From contig WRNE01000009.1 of the NCBI GenBank assembly GCA_009776725.1, positions 1 to 38,266 on the forward strand: 38,266 bases of DNA, read 5' to 3'. This DNA comes from Coriobacteriia bacterium. Lineage in GTDB: Bacteria > Actinomycetota > Coriobacteriia > Coriobacteriales > UBA8131. This document shows positions 26,426-35,360 of this stretch, in pieces (position 1 is the first letter of the stretch; each line of letters begins with the position of its first letter). The position numbers were made by a program, and so were the translations under genes. Below the pieces are notes generated by a model. The model was not told where the DNA came from and ran no database searches. It saw only the letters and a list, made by a program, of their open reading frames with translations.

Positions 26426-26740
26426 TTAGATATTTTCCTTTCAAGAACAGAGTCTTTTATGCGTAATGCATGAAATGAACTAAGATGTGGGCGCTGTATT
26501 GCGAAATAAAAGCGAATAATTAATCGTGATTTGCTACGCATCAGTTTAGCACAGTTTCATCGTTGAATGCTCAATGTACATTCTAGAATCGATAATATTG
26601 CTCTTTTTTTGAATTCAGCAGTACTTGTGGTATTTGATCTGGCGTGCTTTGACTGGTCTTATTTGGGTTTGAGGTTTGATCCTAACACAGTCATCAAGCC
26701 TAGCAGCTGCTCATACTATAAGCCCAGGTGCCATGGCCCA
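26426..26740. other. Intergenic region upstream of fsa
   Basis: 315 AT-rich bases between fsa and the pseudo-receiver gene, both on the minus strand. It should hold the promoter for fsa-rho and the end of the upstream transcript. I see a run of seven T at 26605-26611 (plus strand) and a short palindrome ATTCTAGAAT near 26579, but no convincing terminator, promoter pair or RNA gene. Confidence 0.35.
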
Positions 26741-27106
26741 TTAGCTTTGGATGATAGCTGCGGCTAAGTCTTTTAATTCGATCTCCCGGTAAACAATCTC
26801 TTTGACCAAGCCTTCGGATTTGGCTTTTTCTGCTTCCTCATTGAAGCCCGAACATAGCAAAACAACCTTGCATTCTGGTTTTCTAGCTCGCATCTGGCTA
26901 GCTAACTGCAAGCAGAACCCGATGCCGTACTCGTTGTCTTCGCTGATCTCCATCATCACGATATCAGCATTGGTATAGCGGTAGGTATTTGAGAATTTCT
27001 CATAATCGACGACAGAGGCTGCACGGATATTCGAAAAGTACCTAAGCTCTGCCATTAGACTCTGGGCCTCCATTTGCTCTTGCATTAATAAGATTACTGA
27101 CTGCAT
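26741..27106 (-). CDS. Degenerate response-regulator receiver protein
   Basis: 121-residue stand-alone domain with the alternating beta/alpha pattern of a CheY-type receiver, but without its chemistry. The N-terminal acidic pair is replaced by QEQ after VILLM. The phosphoacceptor Asp at the end of strand 3 is Glu53 (DIVMMEIS). The Ser/Thr is kept as Ser86 (VVLLCSG), and the conserved Lys is replaced by Arg in VYREI. It is therefore probably not phosphorylated and may mimic a permanently active state or bind a partner. I use the ATG at 27106, which has GGAGG 6 bases upstream, instead of the longer reading from 27130. The assignment rests on pattern, so confidence is moderate. Confidence 0.7.
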   Translation of the reverse strand: MQSVILLMQEQMEAQSLMAELRYFSNIRAASVVDYEKFSNTYRYTNADIVMMEISEDNEYGIGFCLQLASQMRARKPECKVVLLCSGFNEEAEKAKSEGLVKEIVYREIELKDLAAAIIQS

Positions 27107-27397
27107 GTTTTTCCTCCATAATCTGTCCAACCATTCATTTATATGAAGACATCCGTATATTTGTTGATTTCTACATCAATCCAATTACACAGGTGAAATC
27201 AAACAGTATGAATTAATAACCAAAAAAGCGGATTAGACGCTGTTTTAATAATTGGGCAACGAACCAACGAATCCACTGATTATTTACACTCATTCAACCA
27301 ATACTGACCGTTCCTATATATACGACGAATTTCGCCAAGCCTGTCTATCCAACAATGTTAAATGGATTTTTTATCGTTAAAGTATTCTTTATGAGAA
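27107..27397. other. AT-rich intergenic region
   Basis: 291 bases between the lipoprotein gene and the pseudo-receiver gene, both minus. On the minus strand AGCG/CGCT followed by six T (27242-27222) could be a weak terminator for the lipoprotein transcript. No open reading frame with a ribosome binding site is visible. Confidence 0.35.
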
Positions 27398-27760
27398 CTA
27401 TGGTTTCTCAAATATGAGGATCCTACCCTCAAAATCGATCGAGACCCTGTTTCCATCAACTGTGCCTGATACTGATTCGTCTTCGATAGTGATTGTCAAC
27501 GAGTCCCCATTTTGCACGAATGTGCCTTCAGCGCTGATATCGAAGACGAACAGGGTGCATTGATTGTCATCGAATTCAATGTACATCTCACTAGCTTCAT
27601 ACACCTCGTCCACCATTGTCACCGGTATCTCTGTGCCGTCCACATTAAACGATACAAGGTCGTACCTTCCTGAAACCTTGTTCCCGCATGCGGCCAAAGA
27701 CGCCAAACACATTGTAGTAATGACCAGCAGTATCAGACCCTTGATGACTCTATCCCTCAT
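27398..27760 (-). CDS. Small secreted lipoprotein
   Basis: 120 residues. Basic N-terminus, hydrophobic core and lipobox LAAC with Cys25 as the predicted lipidated residue, so it is attached to the outer face of the membrane. The mature part of about 95 residues is beta-rich and acidic (YDLVSFNVDGTEIPV, GTFVQNGDSLTITIEDESVSGTVDGNRVSI), resembling small lipocalin-like lipoproteins of Gram-positive anaerobes. The function is unknown. AAGGTGAG stands close before the ATG at 27760, which is preferred to a longer reading from 27814 that would place 18 polar residues before the signal. Confidence 0.82.
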   Translation of the reverse strand: MRDRVIKGLILLVITTMCLASLAACGNKVSGRYDLVSFNVDGTEIPVTMVDEVYEASEMYIEFDDNQCTLFVFDISAEGTFVQNGDSLTITIEDESVSGTVDGNRVSIDFEGRILIFEKP

Positions 27761-27879
27761 GCTCACCTTCTCTGTTTGGAGTAAGCACTGCAAAAGATTG
27801 TTGAATTTTAGCACAATATGCTGTTATTACGCATCAAGACATATTTTGCCCTCGGCTGAGCCATTGGCTAAAAGCGGGC

Positions 27880-29163
27880 TCAGTCGGTCACCGTACGGAT
27901 GCACGAAGGCTTTCCTGTTAGTATCCCTGAGGCATTCAACCTGTCTAAAGCCGTATTGACGGCTGCCACAGGGGCGGCATGGGTAAAGAAAATCAATTCG
28001 GCTTGCTGGTCGGTCGCCGCATGCTGGACCATCGAGGCGATCGATATCCCTAGCTCGGCGAAAATCGTTGCACTGGCTGCAAGCGTCCCTGGACGGTCAG
28101 GCACCGGCAGTCGAAGGTAGAAAGTGCTCATCAGGTCGTTGTCTGAGATCAGCGGCAGCGCCTCGGTGTCCCAGACCGGCTGAGTGATTGTCTCCCGATA
28201 AGTAATATGCCTGGCCAGCTCGATCAGGTCCCCGACGACCGAGGACGCGGCAGGGCCTTGGCCGGCTCCCCGTCCATAGAACATGGTCTCGCCGACGGCG
28301 TCGCCGACGACATAGATGGCATTGTGCACCCCGTTGACGCTTGCCAGCGGATGGGTTTTGGCGATCATCGCAGGATGCACGCGGATATCGATGCCTTCTG
28401 CTTGGCGGCGAGCGACAGCTAAGAGCTTGAGCACGTAGCCTGCCTCCTCAGCCGACTTCATGTCGGTGGGGCTGATATTGCTGATCCCCTCGGTCGCCAC
28501 CTGGTCGAGATGGATGTCGGTATTAAAGGCAATCATTGCCAGTATGGCTATTTTTGCAGCAGCGTCAAAGCCTTCCACGTCGGCTGTAGGGTCAGCCTCT
28601 GCATAGCCCAAGGCCTGGGCCTCGGCCAAGGCAGAGTCATAGTCAAGCCGGTCTTCCAGCATGCGGCCGAGCATGTAGTTGGTCGTCCCGTTCACAATGC
28701 CCATTACAGACAAAATGCGGTTGGAGGCCAAAGTATGGCGCAGTGGGCCGATTATCGGGATTCCTCCGCCGACCGAAGCCTCAAAAGCCAGCTCTGTACC
28801 GTTTTCAGCGGCCAGCCTCATCAATTCGCGGCCTCTCGTGGCTATCAATGCCTTATTGGCAGTCACCACGCTTTTCCCGTTTAGCAGGGCTTGGCTGATG
28901 CATTGGTAGGCTGTGTCGGTCCCACCCAGCAGCTCGACGACCACATCCACGTCAGGGTTGTCGACAACATGGGCCAAATCGCTGCTGTAGATGTCTAGAA
29001 GGCCCAGCGCCCGGGCTTGGACATCGCGGCGCGAGCTGACAGCGACCAGGTCCAAGTCGATCTCCTGGTCGCGTTGGAAGTTGTCGTGGTGCTTTTGCAA
29101 GATTCGCACGACTCCCTCGCCTACTACTCCCAGTCCGAGAATTCCTACGCCTACCGATTTCAT
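27880..29163 (-). CDS. hom: Homoserine dehydrogenase
   Basis: NAD(P)-dependent reduction of aspartate semialdehyde to homoserine, the branch point to threonine and methionine. The Rossmann loop is GILGLGVVGEG, followed by VTANKAL with the catalytic-region Lys, the SVGGGIPIIGPLR motif, and GYAEADPTADVEGFDAAAK in the substrate domain. A C-terminal ACT domain (about 347-427, RLPVPDRPGTLAASATIFAE) suggests feedback control, usually by threonine. The length of 427 is usual for the Gram-positive type. AAAGGATA precedes the ATG. It lies 72 bases after lysA; thrB and thrC, often downstream in Actinobacteria, are absent here. Confidence 0.96.
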   Translation of the reverse strand: MKSVGVGILGLGVVGEGVVRILQKHHDNFQRDQEIDLDLVAVSSRRDVQARALGLLDIYSSDLAHVVDNPDVDVVVELLGGTDTAYQCISQALLNGKSVVTANKALIATRGRELMRLAAENGTELAFEASVGGGIPIIGPLRHTLASNRILSVMGIVNGTTNYMLGRMLEDRLDYDSALAEAQALGYAEADPTADVEGFDAAAKIAILAMIAFNTDIHLDQVATEGISNISPTDMKSAEEAGYVLKLLAVARRQAEGIDIRVHPAMIAKTHPLASVNGVHNAIYVVGDAVGETMFYGRGAGQGPAASSVVGDLIELARHITYRETITQPVWDTEALPLISDNDLMSTFYLRLPVPDRPGTLAASATIFAELGISIASMVQHAATDQQAELIFFTHAAPVAAVNTALDRLNASGILTGKPSCIRTVTD

Positions 29164-29235
29164 GGTTTTATCCTTTCAAAAACTCGCTTTGTCTGATTCG
29201 CTTTGTCTAACCTAACGCGTTTCGGCTTGCTTCGC

Positions 29236-30603
29236 CTAGCCTACCTCGCAAGCCAATAGGTCCTCATAAGTCTCACGCCGCACTACTTCGCGTGCCTGTC
29301 CGTCAGCCAGCCAGACGACAGCCGGCCGCGGTTGCTTGTTGTAGTTGCTGGCCATGCTTTGGTTGTAGGCACCAGTCGTGAGCACTACCAATATGTCGCC
29401 CACCTGGGGCTCTTGGATGCTGCCGTCGATCACCAAGACGTCGCCGCTCTCGCAGTGCTTCCCGGCCACAGTGACTATGGCATCGCGGGCGTCGTTCGCC
29501 CGATTCGCAATCAGGCACTCGTAACGGGCGTCGTACAAGGCGGTGCGGATGTTGTCCGACATGCCTCCATCGACTGCGACATAGGTCCGCACGCCGGGCA
29601 AATCCTTCACGGCACCGACAGTGTACAAGGTCACTCCGGCATTCGCGACGATCGAGCGCCCCGGCTCGATGAAAAGCCTCATCGCGGTCTTCTCCACATT
29701 GAAGTCATCGCATTTTTGGGCAATCACCTCTAGGATCAACTGCACGAAGCCCTCGATGCTTGGCGGCTCCTGCTCGTGCAGGTATGCAGCTCCGACGCCC
29801 CCGCCAAGGTTGAGCTCGCTTGGGGTATAGCCGAGCTCGGCCTGGCTTTTCTGGATAAGGGCAAAGAGCGCGTTGACCGTGTCGTCATAGGCGGCATAAT
29901 TGAAGATCTGCGACCCGATGTGGGCGTGGAGCCCGCATAGCTCAAGGTTATTTGCAGCCAAAGCCAGAGCGACTGCTTGCATCGCCCAGCCGTCAGCGAT
30001 TCCGAAGCCGAACTTGCTGTCCTCGTTGCCGGTGACAATGTGGCTGTGCGTGTCTGGGACAACCCCGGGCTTGATACGCAGCTGGATTTTCTGGATAAGG
30101 CCTTGGCCTTCGCATATCTGTTGCAAGCGTTGCAGCTCCTCGAAACAATCGACCACAATCCGTCCGACGCCGACAGTCACGGCTTCTACCAGCTCGCGCT
30201 CGGTCTTGTTGTTGCCATGCATGATGATGCGCTCTGTTGGGAAATCAGCTGCTAGTGCAATAGCTAGCTCGCCTCCACTGCTCACATCCAGCCATCCGCC
30301 CTCTTCGTCGACCAGCCGGCACATGGCCTTACAGATGAAAGCCTTGGCCGCATAGGCCACGGCATAGTCGGCCCAGCCTTGGTCAAAGGCGTCTTGGTAG
30401 GCCCTTAGCTGGTGTCGCAGGGCTGCCTCGTCCATGACATAGAGGGCCGTCCCCAGCTCAGAGGCAAGCTCGACCAAGTCGACATCGGCTATCGTCATAT
30501 GCCCAGACGGGTTTACGGAGGCGTGCATGGGGGCAACGTGTGATAAATCGTCAAGCCTGAGCCTGTCTGGTCTTTTGTTCGGATCGTGTTCAAGGTGGGC
30601 CAT
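29236..30603 (-). CDS. lysA: Diaminopimelate decarboxylase
   Basis: PLP enzyme that makes lysine from meso-diaminopimelate. The Schiff-base lysine is Lys87 in AVAYAAKAF. Other motifs are DVSSGGEL, HGNNKT, LNLGGGVGAAY, FIEPGRSIVANAG, VDGGMSDNIRTALYDARY and CESGDVL with the catalytic Cys of the partner subunit. The length of 455 includes an N-terminal extension of about 25 polar residues before the usual start of the fold. TTAGGAG stands 5 bases before the ATG, which supports this start. It sits between argS (66 bases) and hom (72 bases) on the same strand. Confidence 0.96.
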   Translation of the reverse strand: MAHLEHDPNKRPDRLRLDDLSHVAPMHASVNPSGHMTIADVDLVELASELGTALYVMDEAALRHQLRAYQDAFDQGWADYAVAYAAKAFICKAMCRLVDEEGGWLDVSSGGELAIALAADFPTERIIMHGNNKTERELVEAVTVGVGRIVVDCFEELQRLQQICEGQGLIQKIQLRIKPGVVPDTHSHIVTGNEDSKFGFGIADGWAMQAVALALAANNLELCGLHAHIGSQIFNYAAYDDTVNALFALIQKSQAELGYTPSELNLGGGVGAAYLHEQEPPSIEGFVQLILEVIAQKCDDFNVEKTAMRLFIEPGRSIVANAGVTLYTVGAVKDLPGVRTYVAVDGGMSDNIRTALYDARYECLIANRANDARDAIVTVAGKHCESGDVLVIDGSIQEPQVGDILVVLTTGAYNQSMASNYNKQPRPAVVWLADGQAREVVRRETYEDLLACEVG

Positions 30604-30669
30604 CTTTACTCCTAAGGTTTGTTTTGTGTGGCGGGTTCACGCGCTTGCTGCTCGCAGGCCTTACCGGGC

Positions 30670-32349
30670 TCACATCCGCTCGGGGGCGCTGACCCCCAAG
30701 ATGCCCAAGACCACCGCCAGCACGTTACGGGTGGCATCCGCTAGATATAACCTGGCTTGAGCCAGTTCTTGGTCCTCGGTGATCACCGGGCACCGTGTGT
30801 AAAAACTGTGAAATGCCGCAGCCAGCTCCTCAGCATAGGCAGTCAGACGGTTAGGCGCGAGGTCGCGGGCGGCAGCCTCGATGATTTCCGCCAATCGGGA
30901 GAAGAGCCTGGCTAGCTCCAGCTCCGAGCTGTCTGTCAAACGTTGCAAGGCCAGTGGGTCGGGGTATAGCTGGTCTTGGGCGGCCCGCTTGAGCAAAGAG
31001 CATATCCGGGCATGGGCGTATTGGACATAATAAACCGGGTTAGACGCATCCGACCGTTTAGCAGTCTCTATGTCAAAGTCAATCGGCTGGTCAGACGTGC
31101 GCCCAAGCATCAAATACTTGGTCGCGTCTGCACCGACCTCATCTAAGAGCTCCTCGAAGGTCACCATCTCGCCGGTACGCTTGCTCATCCGCACGGCTGT
31201 CCCGTCCCGATAAAGGTTGACTAGCTGCCCAAGCAGGATCGTCAGTTTATGGGGATGGCCAAGTGCCGCTAGAGCAGCCTGCATCCTGGGTACATAGCCA
31301 TGGTGGTCTGCTCCCCATATATTGATTAGAAAGCCGCTAGACAAGTCTTGGCGCTCGAGCTTTTCAAGGTGATAGGCGATGTCAGGGCAAAAATAGGTGT
31401 ATGTCCCGTCGGACTTGATTACAACACGGTCCTTGTCGTCGCCATAGTCAGTCGAGCGGAACCAGGTGGCTCCGTCTTTTTCGTAGAGGCAGCCGCGCTC
31501 GCGCAAACGTGCTAGCATGTTATCGATTAAGGTATGCCCTGCCTCGTCGGCCTTGTAGAGCAGGCGCTCAGAAAACCACACGTCAAAATTGACACCGACG
31601 CGATCACAGACTGTCTGTATGTCACTGAGCATCAGCTGGTAGGCCCGCTCGCGAAAGAAGACCAAGCGCTCGTCGGTGTCTATGCCGGCCTGGTTCCAGC
31701 GCGGGCCTTCTTCATCATAGATTGCATGTGCTATGTCGCTTATATACGCGCCCCCGTAGAACTCTTCGGGCTCAGGCACATTCTCTCCTAGCAGCTGCTG
31801 ATAGCGGACTACCACCGAATTGCCGAAAACGTCCATCTGGTGGCCGCTGTCATTAATATAAAACTCGCGTACTACCTGCCAGCCAGTGTGTTCGAGGAGC
31901 CTACAGATCGCATTGCCTAGTGCAGCCCAGCGGCCATGCCCGACATGCATAGGGCCGGTCGGGTTGGCTGATATGAACTCGACATTGACCCGCTGGCCCG
32001 CTCCAACCGTGCTTTTTGCGTAGTCTAAGGCCTGCTCGCGGGCAGGGACGATCTCTTCGAGGATTGCCTCATTGGTCAGTGTCAGGTTGATGAACCCTGG
32101 GCCGGCTACTTCAACTTGGGAAATCCTGGCATCCTCTGTAAGTCCTGATGCTATGGCATATGCGATCTCAAGGGGGTTCTTGCCCAGCTGCTTGGAGATC
32201 TTCAAAGCAACCGTACAAGCCCAATCGCCGTGTGCCTTTTCACGGGAGCGCTCGATGTAGTCCTCAGGCATTTCGACAGGTGAGAAGACCCCTTGACTGA
32301 CGAGGTCGTCAATTGCTTGTTGGATAAGTGCTTCGATCTGTTGTTTCAT
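30670..32349 (-). CDS. argS: Arginyl-tRNA synthetase
   Basis: Class I synthetase that charges tRNA-Arg. It shows the N-terminal additional domain (1-90), SANPTGPMHVGHGR with the HIGH-type HVGH at 135-138, RMSKRTG as the KMSKS loop, and a DALR anticodon domain ending with VLGILGVSAPERM. It has 559 residues from the ATG at 32349, chosen because AAGGTGAG lies 7 bases before it. A longer TTG-initiated reading from 32388 adds 13 residues that lack family similarity. It heads the argS-lysA-hom group, and its leader holds the tandem hairpin repeat. Confidence 0.96.
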   Translation of the reverse strand: MKQQIEALIQQAIDDLVSQGVFSPVEMPEDYIERSREKAHGDWACTVALKISKQLGKNPLEIAYAIASGLTEDARISQVEVAGPGFINLTLTNEAILEEIVPAREQALDYAKSTVGAGQRVNVEFISANPTGPMHVGHGRWAALGNAICRLLEHTGWQVVREFYINDSGHQMDVFGNSVVVRYQQLLGENVPEPEEFYGGAYISDIAHAIYDEEGPRWNQAGIDTDERLVFFRERAYQLMLSDIQTVCDRVGVNFDVWFSERLLYKADEAGHTLIDNMLARLRERGCLYEKDGATWFRSTDYGDDKDRVVIKSDGTYTYFCPDIAYHLEKLERQDLSSGFLINIWGADHHGYVPRMQAALAALGHPHKLTILLGQLVNLYRDGTAVRMSKRTGEMVTFEELLDEVGADATKYLMLGRTSDQPIDFDIETAKRSDASNPVYYVQYAHARICSLLKRAAQDQLYPDPLALQRLTDSSELELARLFSRLAEIIEAAARDLAPNRLTAYAEELAAAFHSFYTRCPVITEDQELAQARLYLADATRNVLAVVLGILGVSAPERM

Positions 32350-32741
32350 GTTGGCTCTCACCTTAAGTCCTCTTTTGGTCTCACCCAAATGCGCTGTTGC
32401 CTTACAATCAGCGCGTTTTCTCTAAATGCACTGCCTGCTAGAAAACCCTCGTTTTCCATTGATGCCTTGCCTGCTAGAAAACCCTCGTTTTCCCAAAATG
32501 CTCCGAAAAACGATTATAAAGCAAGAAAGCGTTTATTATGCGATAATGGCTTTAGCGATTTCGTTGTCTTTTTGTTTAAGTAGATGCAGTTAGAGTAATG
32601 CTGCTTGGCTCGTCAAGCTGTCGTCGCACCGCCTCGCATAACAACTGTTCGCAAGGCGGCTGTAAGCGTCCCAAGGGCTTGAGGCATAACGGTTCGAGTG
32701 GTACCTGACGATGAGTAATCGCAAAAAAGCTGGGAGGCACA
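32350..32741. other. Divergent intergenic region argS / NfeD gene
   Basis: 392 bases. Besides the tandem hairpin repeat there is a minus-strand TATAAT at 32518-32513 without a good -35, suitable for argS. No T-box (no GGTGG-type box or specifier stem) is recognised. The part nearest the NfeD gene (32580-32741) has no clear promoter. Confidence 0.4.
32432..32493. repeat. Tandem hairpin repeat (two 26-bp units, period 36)
   Basis: Identical 26-bp units at 32432-32457 and 32468-32493. Each contains the inverted repeat GAAAACCCTCGTTTTC (6-bp arms, 4-base loop) after TGCCTGCTA. The 10-base spacer carries GATGC-like sequence, and a weaker related string precedes the first unit. They lie in the argS leader if transcription begins near the TATAAT at 32518-32513 (minus strand). 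Confidence 0.8.
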
Positions 32742-33197
32742 ATGGATCCTATGACAATCTGGTTTTGGCTGTGGCTGATTTTAGCAGCCAGTCTTTTGGT
32801 AAGCGAAATGCTGACAGTCACTTTTTTCTTACTCCCCTTTGCTATTGGAGCAATTGCTGCTTGGCTTGTAAACGCAATAGGACTTGGTGTTGGCTGGCAA
32901 TGGGTGGTCTTTTTAACGGTATCTATAGCCACACTGGCAGCTTTTAGGCCCTTGGCAAGGCGTTTGACCCAAGGCCCCTCGACAAAATCAGGGGTCGATC
33001 GGCTAGTCGGGCTTGATGCCATCGTCATCGACCAAGAGGCCCCCTTGGGGCTGCGTAGGGCAAAGGTCGATGGTGAGATTTGGAACATCGTACTAGAGCC
33101 TGGTTTTGAAGAGTTCACCAAGGACCTACGAACCGATGAGCGGGTCTATGTGATGCGGGTCGAAGGCACAAGGCTGATTGTAAGGCGCTACCAATAA
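32742..33197 (+). CDS. NfeD-family membrane protein
   Basis: 151 residues. Two or three N-terminal helices (about 6-25, 28-48 and 52-70) are followed by a soluble OB-fold domain (about 85-150) with GVDRLVGLDAIVIDQEAPLG...AKVDGEIWNIV. This matches the short NfeD type, which partners SPFH/stomatin proteins. The next gene on the same strand encodes such a protein, 213 bases downstream, so the pair probably forms a membrane-microdomain or quality-control unit. GGGAGG stands 5 bases before the ATG. Confidence 0.92.
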   Translation: MDPMTIWFWLWLILAASLLVSEMLTVTFFLLPFAIGAIAAWLVNAIGLGVGWQWVVFLTVSIATLAAFRPLARRLTQGPSTKSGVDRLVGLDAIVIDQEAPLGLRRAKVDGEIWNIVLEPGFEEFTKDLRTDERVYVMRVEGTRLIVRRYQ

Positions 33198-33410
33198 GGG
33201 TTTTGTAAGACAGTGCCCGGATGTTGGCCATCAGTCGCTTGCTATTCGTTTAAAAAACAACTCGCAATGCGCACAACCGGCATCAACATCAAGCCGTGCC
33301 AACCGCTTATACCTAGTCGTTTACCCACGCGTCCCTATCATAAAAACACGATCAGTTGGTTTAAGCCATTAAGCACTAAGCATAAGGATGGGATAGAGAA
33401 AGGCTAAAAA

Positions 33411-34349
33411 ATGCTAGCAACCGGAAGTTTTATCAGTACTTGGGGAACCCTTGCAGTAGTTGGAATAATCATCCTAGCTGTTGTCTTGGTGTTCGCCTGG
33501 AGAGCAATCCGCATCATTCGCCCCCACGAAAAAGGCGTTGTCGAACGGCTTGGCAAATTCATTCGCATTTGGGAGCCAGGGCTACACATCCTGATTCCCT
33601 TCATCGACAGAGTCACGAAAACCGATATGCGTGAGAATGTCGTCGATGTTCCTCCCCAAGAGGTCATCACCAAAGACAATGTCGCTGTCACGGTCGACGC
33701 TGTAGTCTACTACGAGGCTACCGACCCCTTCAAGCTGATCTACAATGTCACCAACTTCTACCTGGCAGCGACCAAGCTCGCCCAAACCAACCTGCGTAAC
33801 GTCATTGGTGAAATGCAGCTGGACGAGTGTTTGACGAGCCGCGAGAAAATCAACATCACTTTGCGTGACATCCTCGACGAGGCCACCGACAAATGGGGAG
33901 TCCGTGTCGTCCGTGTCGAGCTCCAGCGCATCGAGCCCCCTGAAGACGTCACCCAGGCCATGCACCGCCAAATGAAGGCCGAGCGTGACCGCCGCGCGAT
34001 GATCCTTGAAGCCGAAGGCGACCGGGCTGCCGCTATCGCCCGCGCCGAGGGAACCAAGCAGAGCGCCATCCTCGAGGCCGAAGGCCGCGCGACAGCCATG
34101 AAAGAGCTCGCAGCAGCTGAAAGGGCCCAAAAGATCCTGGTTGCCGAGGGCGAGGCCCAAGCAATACTTAATATCTACGAGGCGACCCACACTGGCCGCC
34201 CGACCCAAGAGCTGATCACCCTACGATACCTGGAGACCTTGAAATACGTAGCCAACGGGTCAGCGACCAAGATCTTCATGCCTCTTGAAATGCAAGGACT
34301 GGCGACAACCGTTGGTGCGATCGGAGAGCTGCTCAAAACCGATTCATAA
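33411..34349 (+). CDS. Stomatin/SPFH (band 7) membrane protein
   Basis: 312 residues. One N-terminal transmembrane helix (about 12-34) is followed by the SPFH domain ([32 protein letters not shown] onward, about 38-200). A long Ala/Glu-rich coiled coil (about 200-265, [26 protein letters not shown]) supports oligomerisation, and a hydrophobic C-terminal segment ends the protein. It is closest in layout to QmcA/slipin proteins, which pair with NfeD. AGAAAGG precedes the ATG. The gap from the NfeD gene shows no clear terminator, so cotranscription is possible. Confidence 0.93.
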   Translation: MLATGSFISTWGTLAVVGIIILAVVLVFAWRAIRIIRPHEKGVVERLGKFIRIWEPGLHILIPFIDRVTKTDMRENVVDVPPQEVITKDNVAVTVDAVVYYEATDPFKLIYNVTNFYLAATKLAQTNLRNVIGEMQLDECLTSREKINITLRDILDEATDKWGVRVVRVELQRIEPPEDVTQAMHRQMKAERDRRAMILEAEGDRAAAIARAEGTKQSAILEAEGRATAMKELAAAERAQKILVAEGEAQAILNIYEATHTGRPTQELITLRYLETLKYVANGSATKIFMPLEMQGLATTVGAIGELLKTDS

Positions 34350-34433
34350 TCATATGGGGAGAAACCCTAGTCTGGCCGACCTATATAGTTTGTCTTAATT
34401 GATTCGCATTTGAGTGGATTTCACTGTTTGGGC

Positions 34434-34462
34434 TTGCGAAAAACGCTAGGCTTTCGTAGAAT
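34434..34462 (+). promoter_or_regulatory. Promoter of the tRNA-Gly gene
   Basis: TTGCGA (34434-34439) and TAGAAT (34457-34462) with a 17-base spacer, 14 bases before the tRNA 5' end. Spacing and position fit a vegetative tRNA promoter. Confidence 0.7.
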
Positions 34463-34476
34463 GATAGACCGCGCAT

Positions 34477-34552
34477 GCGGACATGGCTCAGCTGGTAGAG
34501 CACAACCTTGCCAAGGTTGGGGTCGCGGGTTCGAATCCCGTTGTCCGCTCCA
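34477..34552 (+). tRNA. tRNA-Gly(GCC)
   Basis: 76 bases including encoded CCA. Acceptor GCGGACA/TGTCCGC, D stem GCTC/GAGC, anticodon stem CAACC/GGTTG with anticodon GCC at 34510-34512, T arm with TTCGAAT, discriminator T. Confidence 0.97.
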
Positions 34553-34561
34553 GGATTATAC

Positions 34562-34598
34562 AGACCGGCAGCGCAGGATTTGCGCTGTTGGTCTTTTC
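34562..34598 (+). terminator. Strong intrinsic terminator between tRNA-Gly and tRNA-Cys
   Basis: A 14-bp stem (34562-34575 with 34581-34594, two G-U pairs, 5-base loop) followed by TTTTC. It lies 9 bases after tRNA-Gly and ends about 27 bases before tRNA-Cys. Confidence 0.8.
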
Positions 34599-34624
34599 TA
34601 TGAGTGTCTCATGTGGTTTATCAA

Positions 34625-34699
34625 GGCGGCGTGGCCAAGTGGTAAGGCAATGGTCTGCAAAACCATCATTCGTCGGTTCGAATCCGATCGTCGCCTCCA
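34625..34699 (+). tRNA. tRNA-Cys(GCA)
   Basis: 75 bases including encoded CCA. Acceptor GGCGGCG/CGTCGCC (one G-U), anticodon stem ATGGT/ACCAT with anticodon GCA at 34657-34659, T arm GTCGG/CCGAT with TTCGAAT, discriminator T. Confidence 0.97.
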
Positions 34700-34868
34700 G
34701 GTTCTGGCCTGGCTTGACCAGTGATTAGCAGCATCGCCTGCTGCGACTATCTTCTAGCTGCTAAATCAGACAAAGCTGGTATTACCAAAGGACGCTATTA
34801 ATAAGTGTATTTGTCTCACTGCCTTCGGTTCCTTATTGCATAATATTTTAGTGGTTTATATGCAAGCA

Positions 34869-35087
34869 TACTAGTTTATAATTATATATAAAGGCTAAGT
34901 GCTAAAGATTCACGGTTGTCCGCAATTTTTACACCGCCCGAAAAAGGCTGTTTTGCAAAAGCCCTGATCAGGAAATTGCCTACTCTGAGTAATATATTTT
35001 TTCGATCGCCGAAATTGCAGATTACCGTCAATCTGGAGCACTTGGCTTTAGCAAACGTGTTAATCCAAGTATAATATAATACTAGTA
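34869..35087. repeat. Palindromic repeat element, copy 2
   Basis: 219 bases bounded on both sides by inverted TACTAGT (34869-34875 and 35081-35087). Inner imperfect arms are near 34895-34927 and 35011-35046 (GGCTAAGTGCT on the left, AGCACTTGGCT on the right). The centre shares GTTTTGCAAAAGCCCTG and about 40 following bases with copy 1. The right flank, read in reverse, matches the left flank of copy 1 through AACACGTT and TACTAGTATTATATT. It contains no reading frame of note. Confidence 0.75.
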
Positions 35088-35360
35088 CATAAAAGGGCTG
35101 GGGCAGGAGCCGGAGAAGGTGCCAGGGCCAAGCTTAGGTTGGGGTGCGAGTATGGGTATTTATGCTTATGCCACAGAATCGTCACTGAGGTATATGGATC
35201 TGCTAAACATGCCTAGCCTGGTCTAGATGCTTGTATGGTTTATACGGTCAGCCCAATTCAGGCTGCACCCCTTAAGCAATAAAGACAATCAATATCAAAT
35301 CAATTCTAATAAGTTGGCTTGGCTGTGATGATGCGATAGCTTGAGACCCTTGACAATCAA

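Noticed and set aside
32350..32600. T-box leader of argS
   Set aside because: No T-box sequence, specifier stem or terminator with T-run is visible. The only structure is the tandem 26-bp hairpin repeat.
35095..35273. Distant complementary strings (GGGCTG/CAGCCC and GGGGTGC/GCACCCC) suggesting a noncoding RNA
   Set aside because: The pairs are short, far apart and interleaved, with no promoter or known RNA signature. This is more likely chance in a GC-rich patch.
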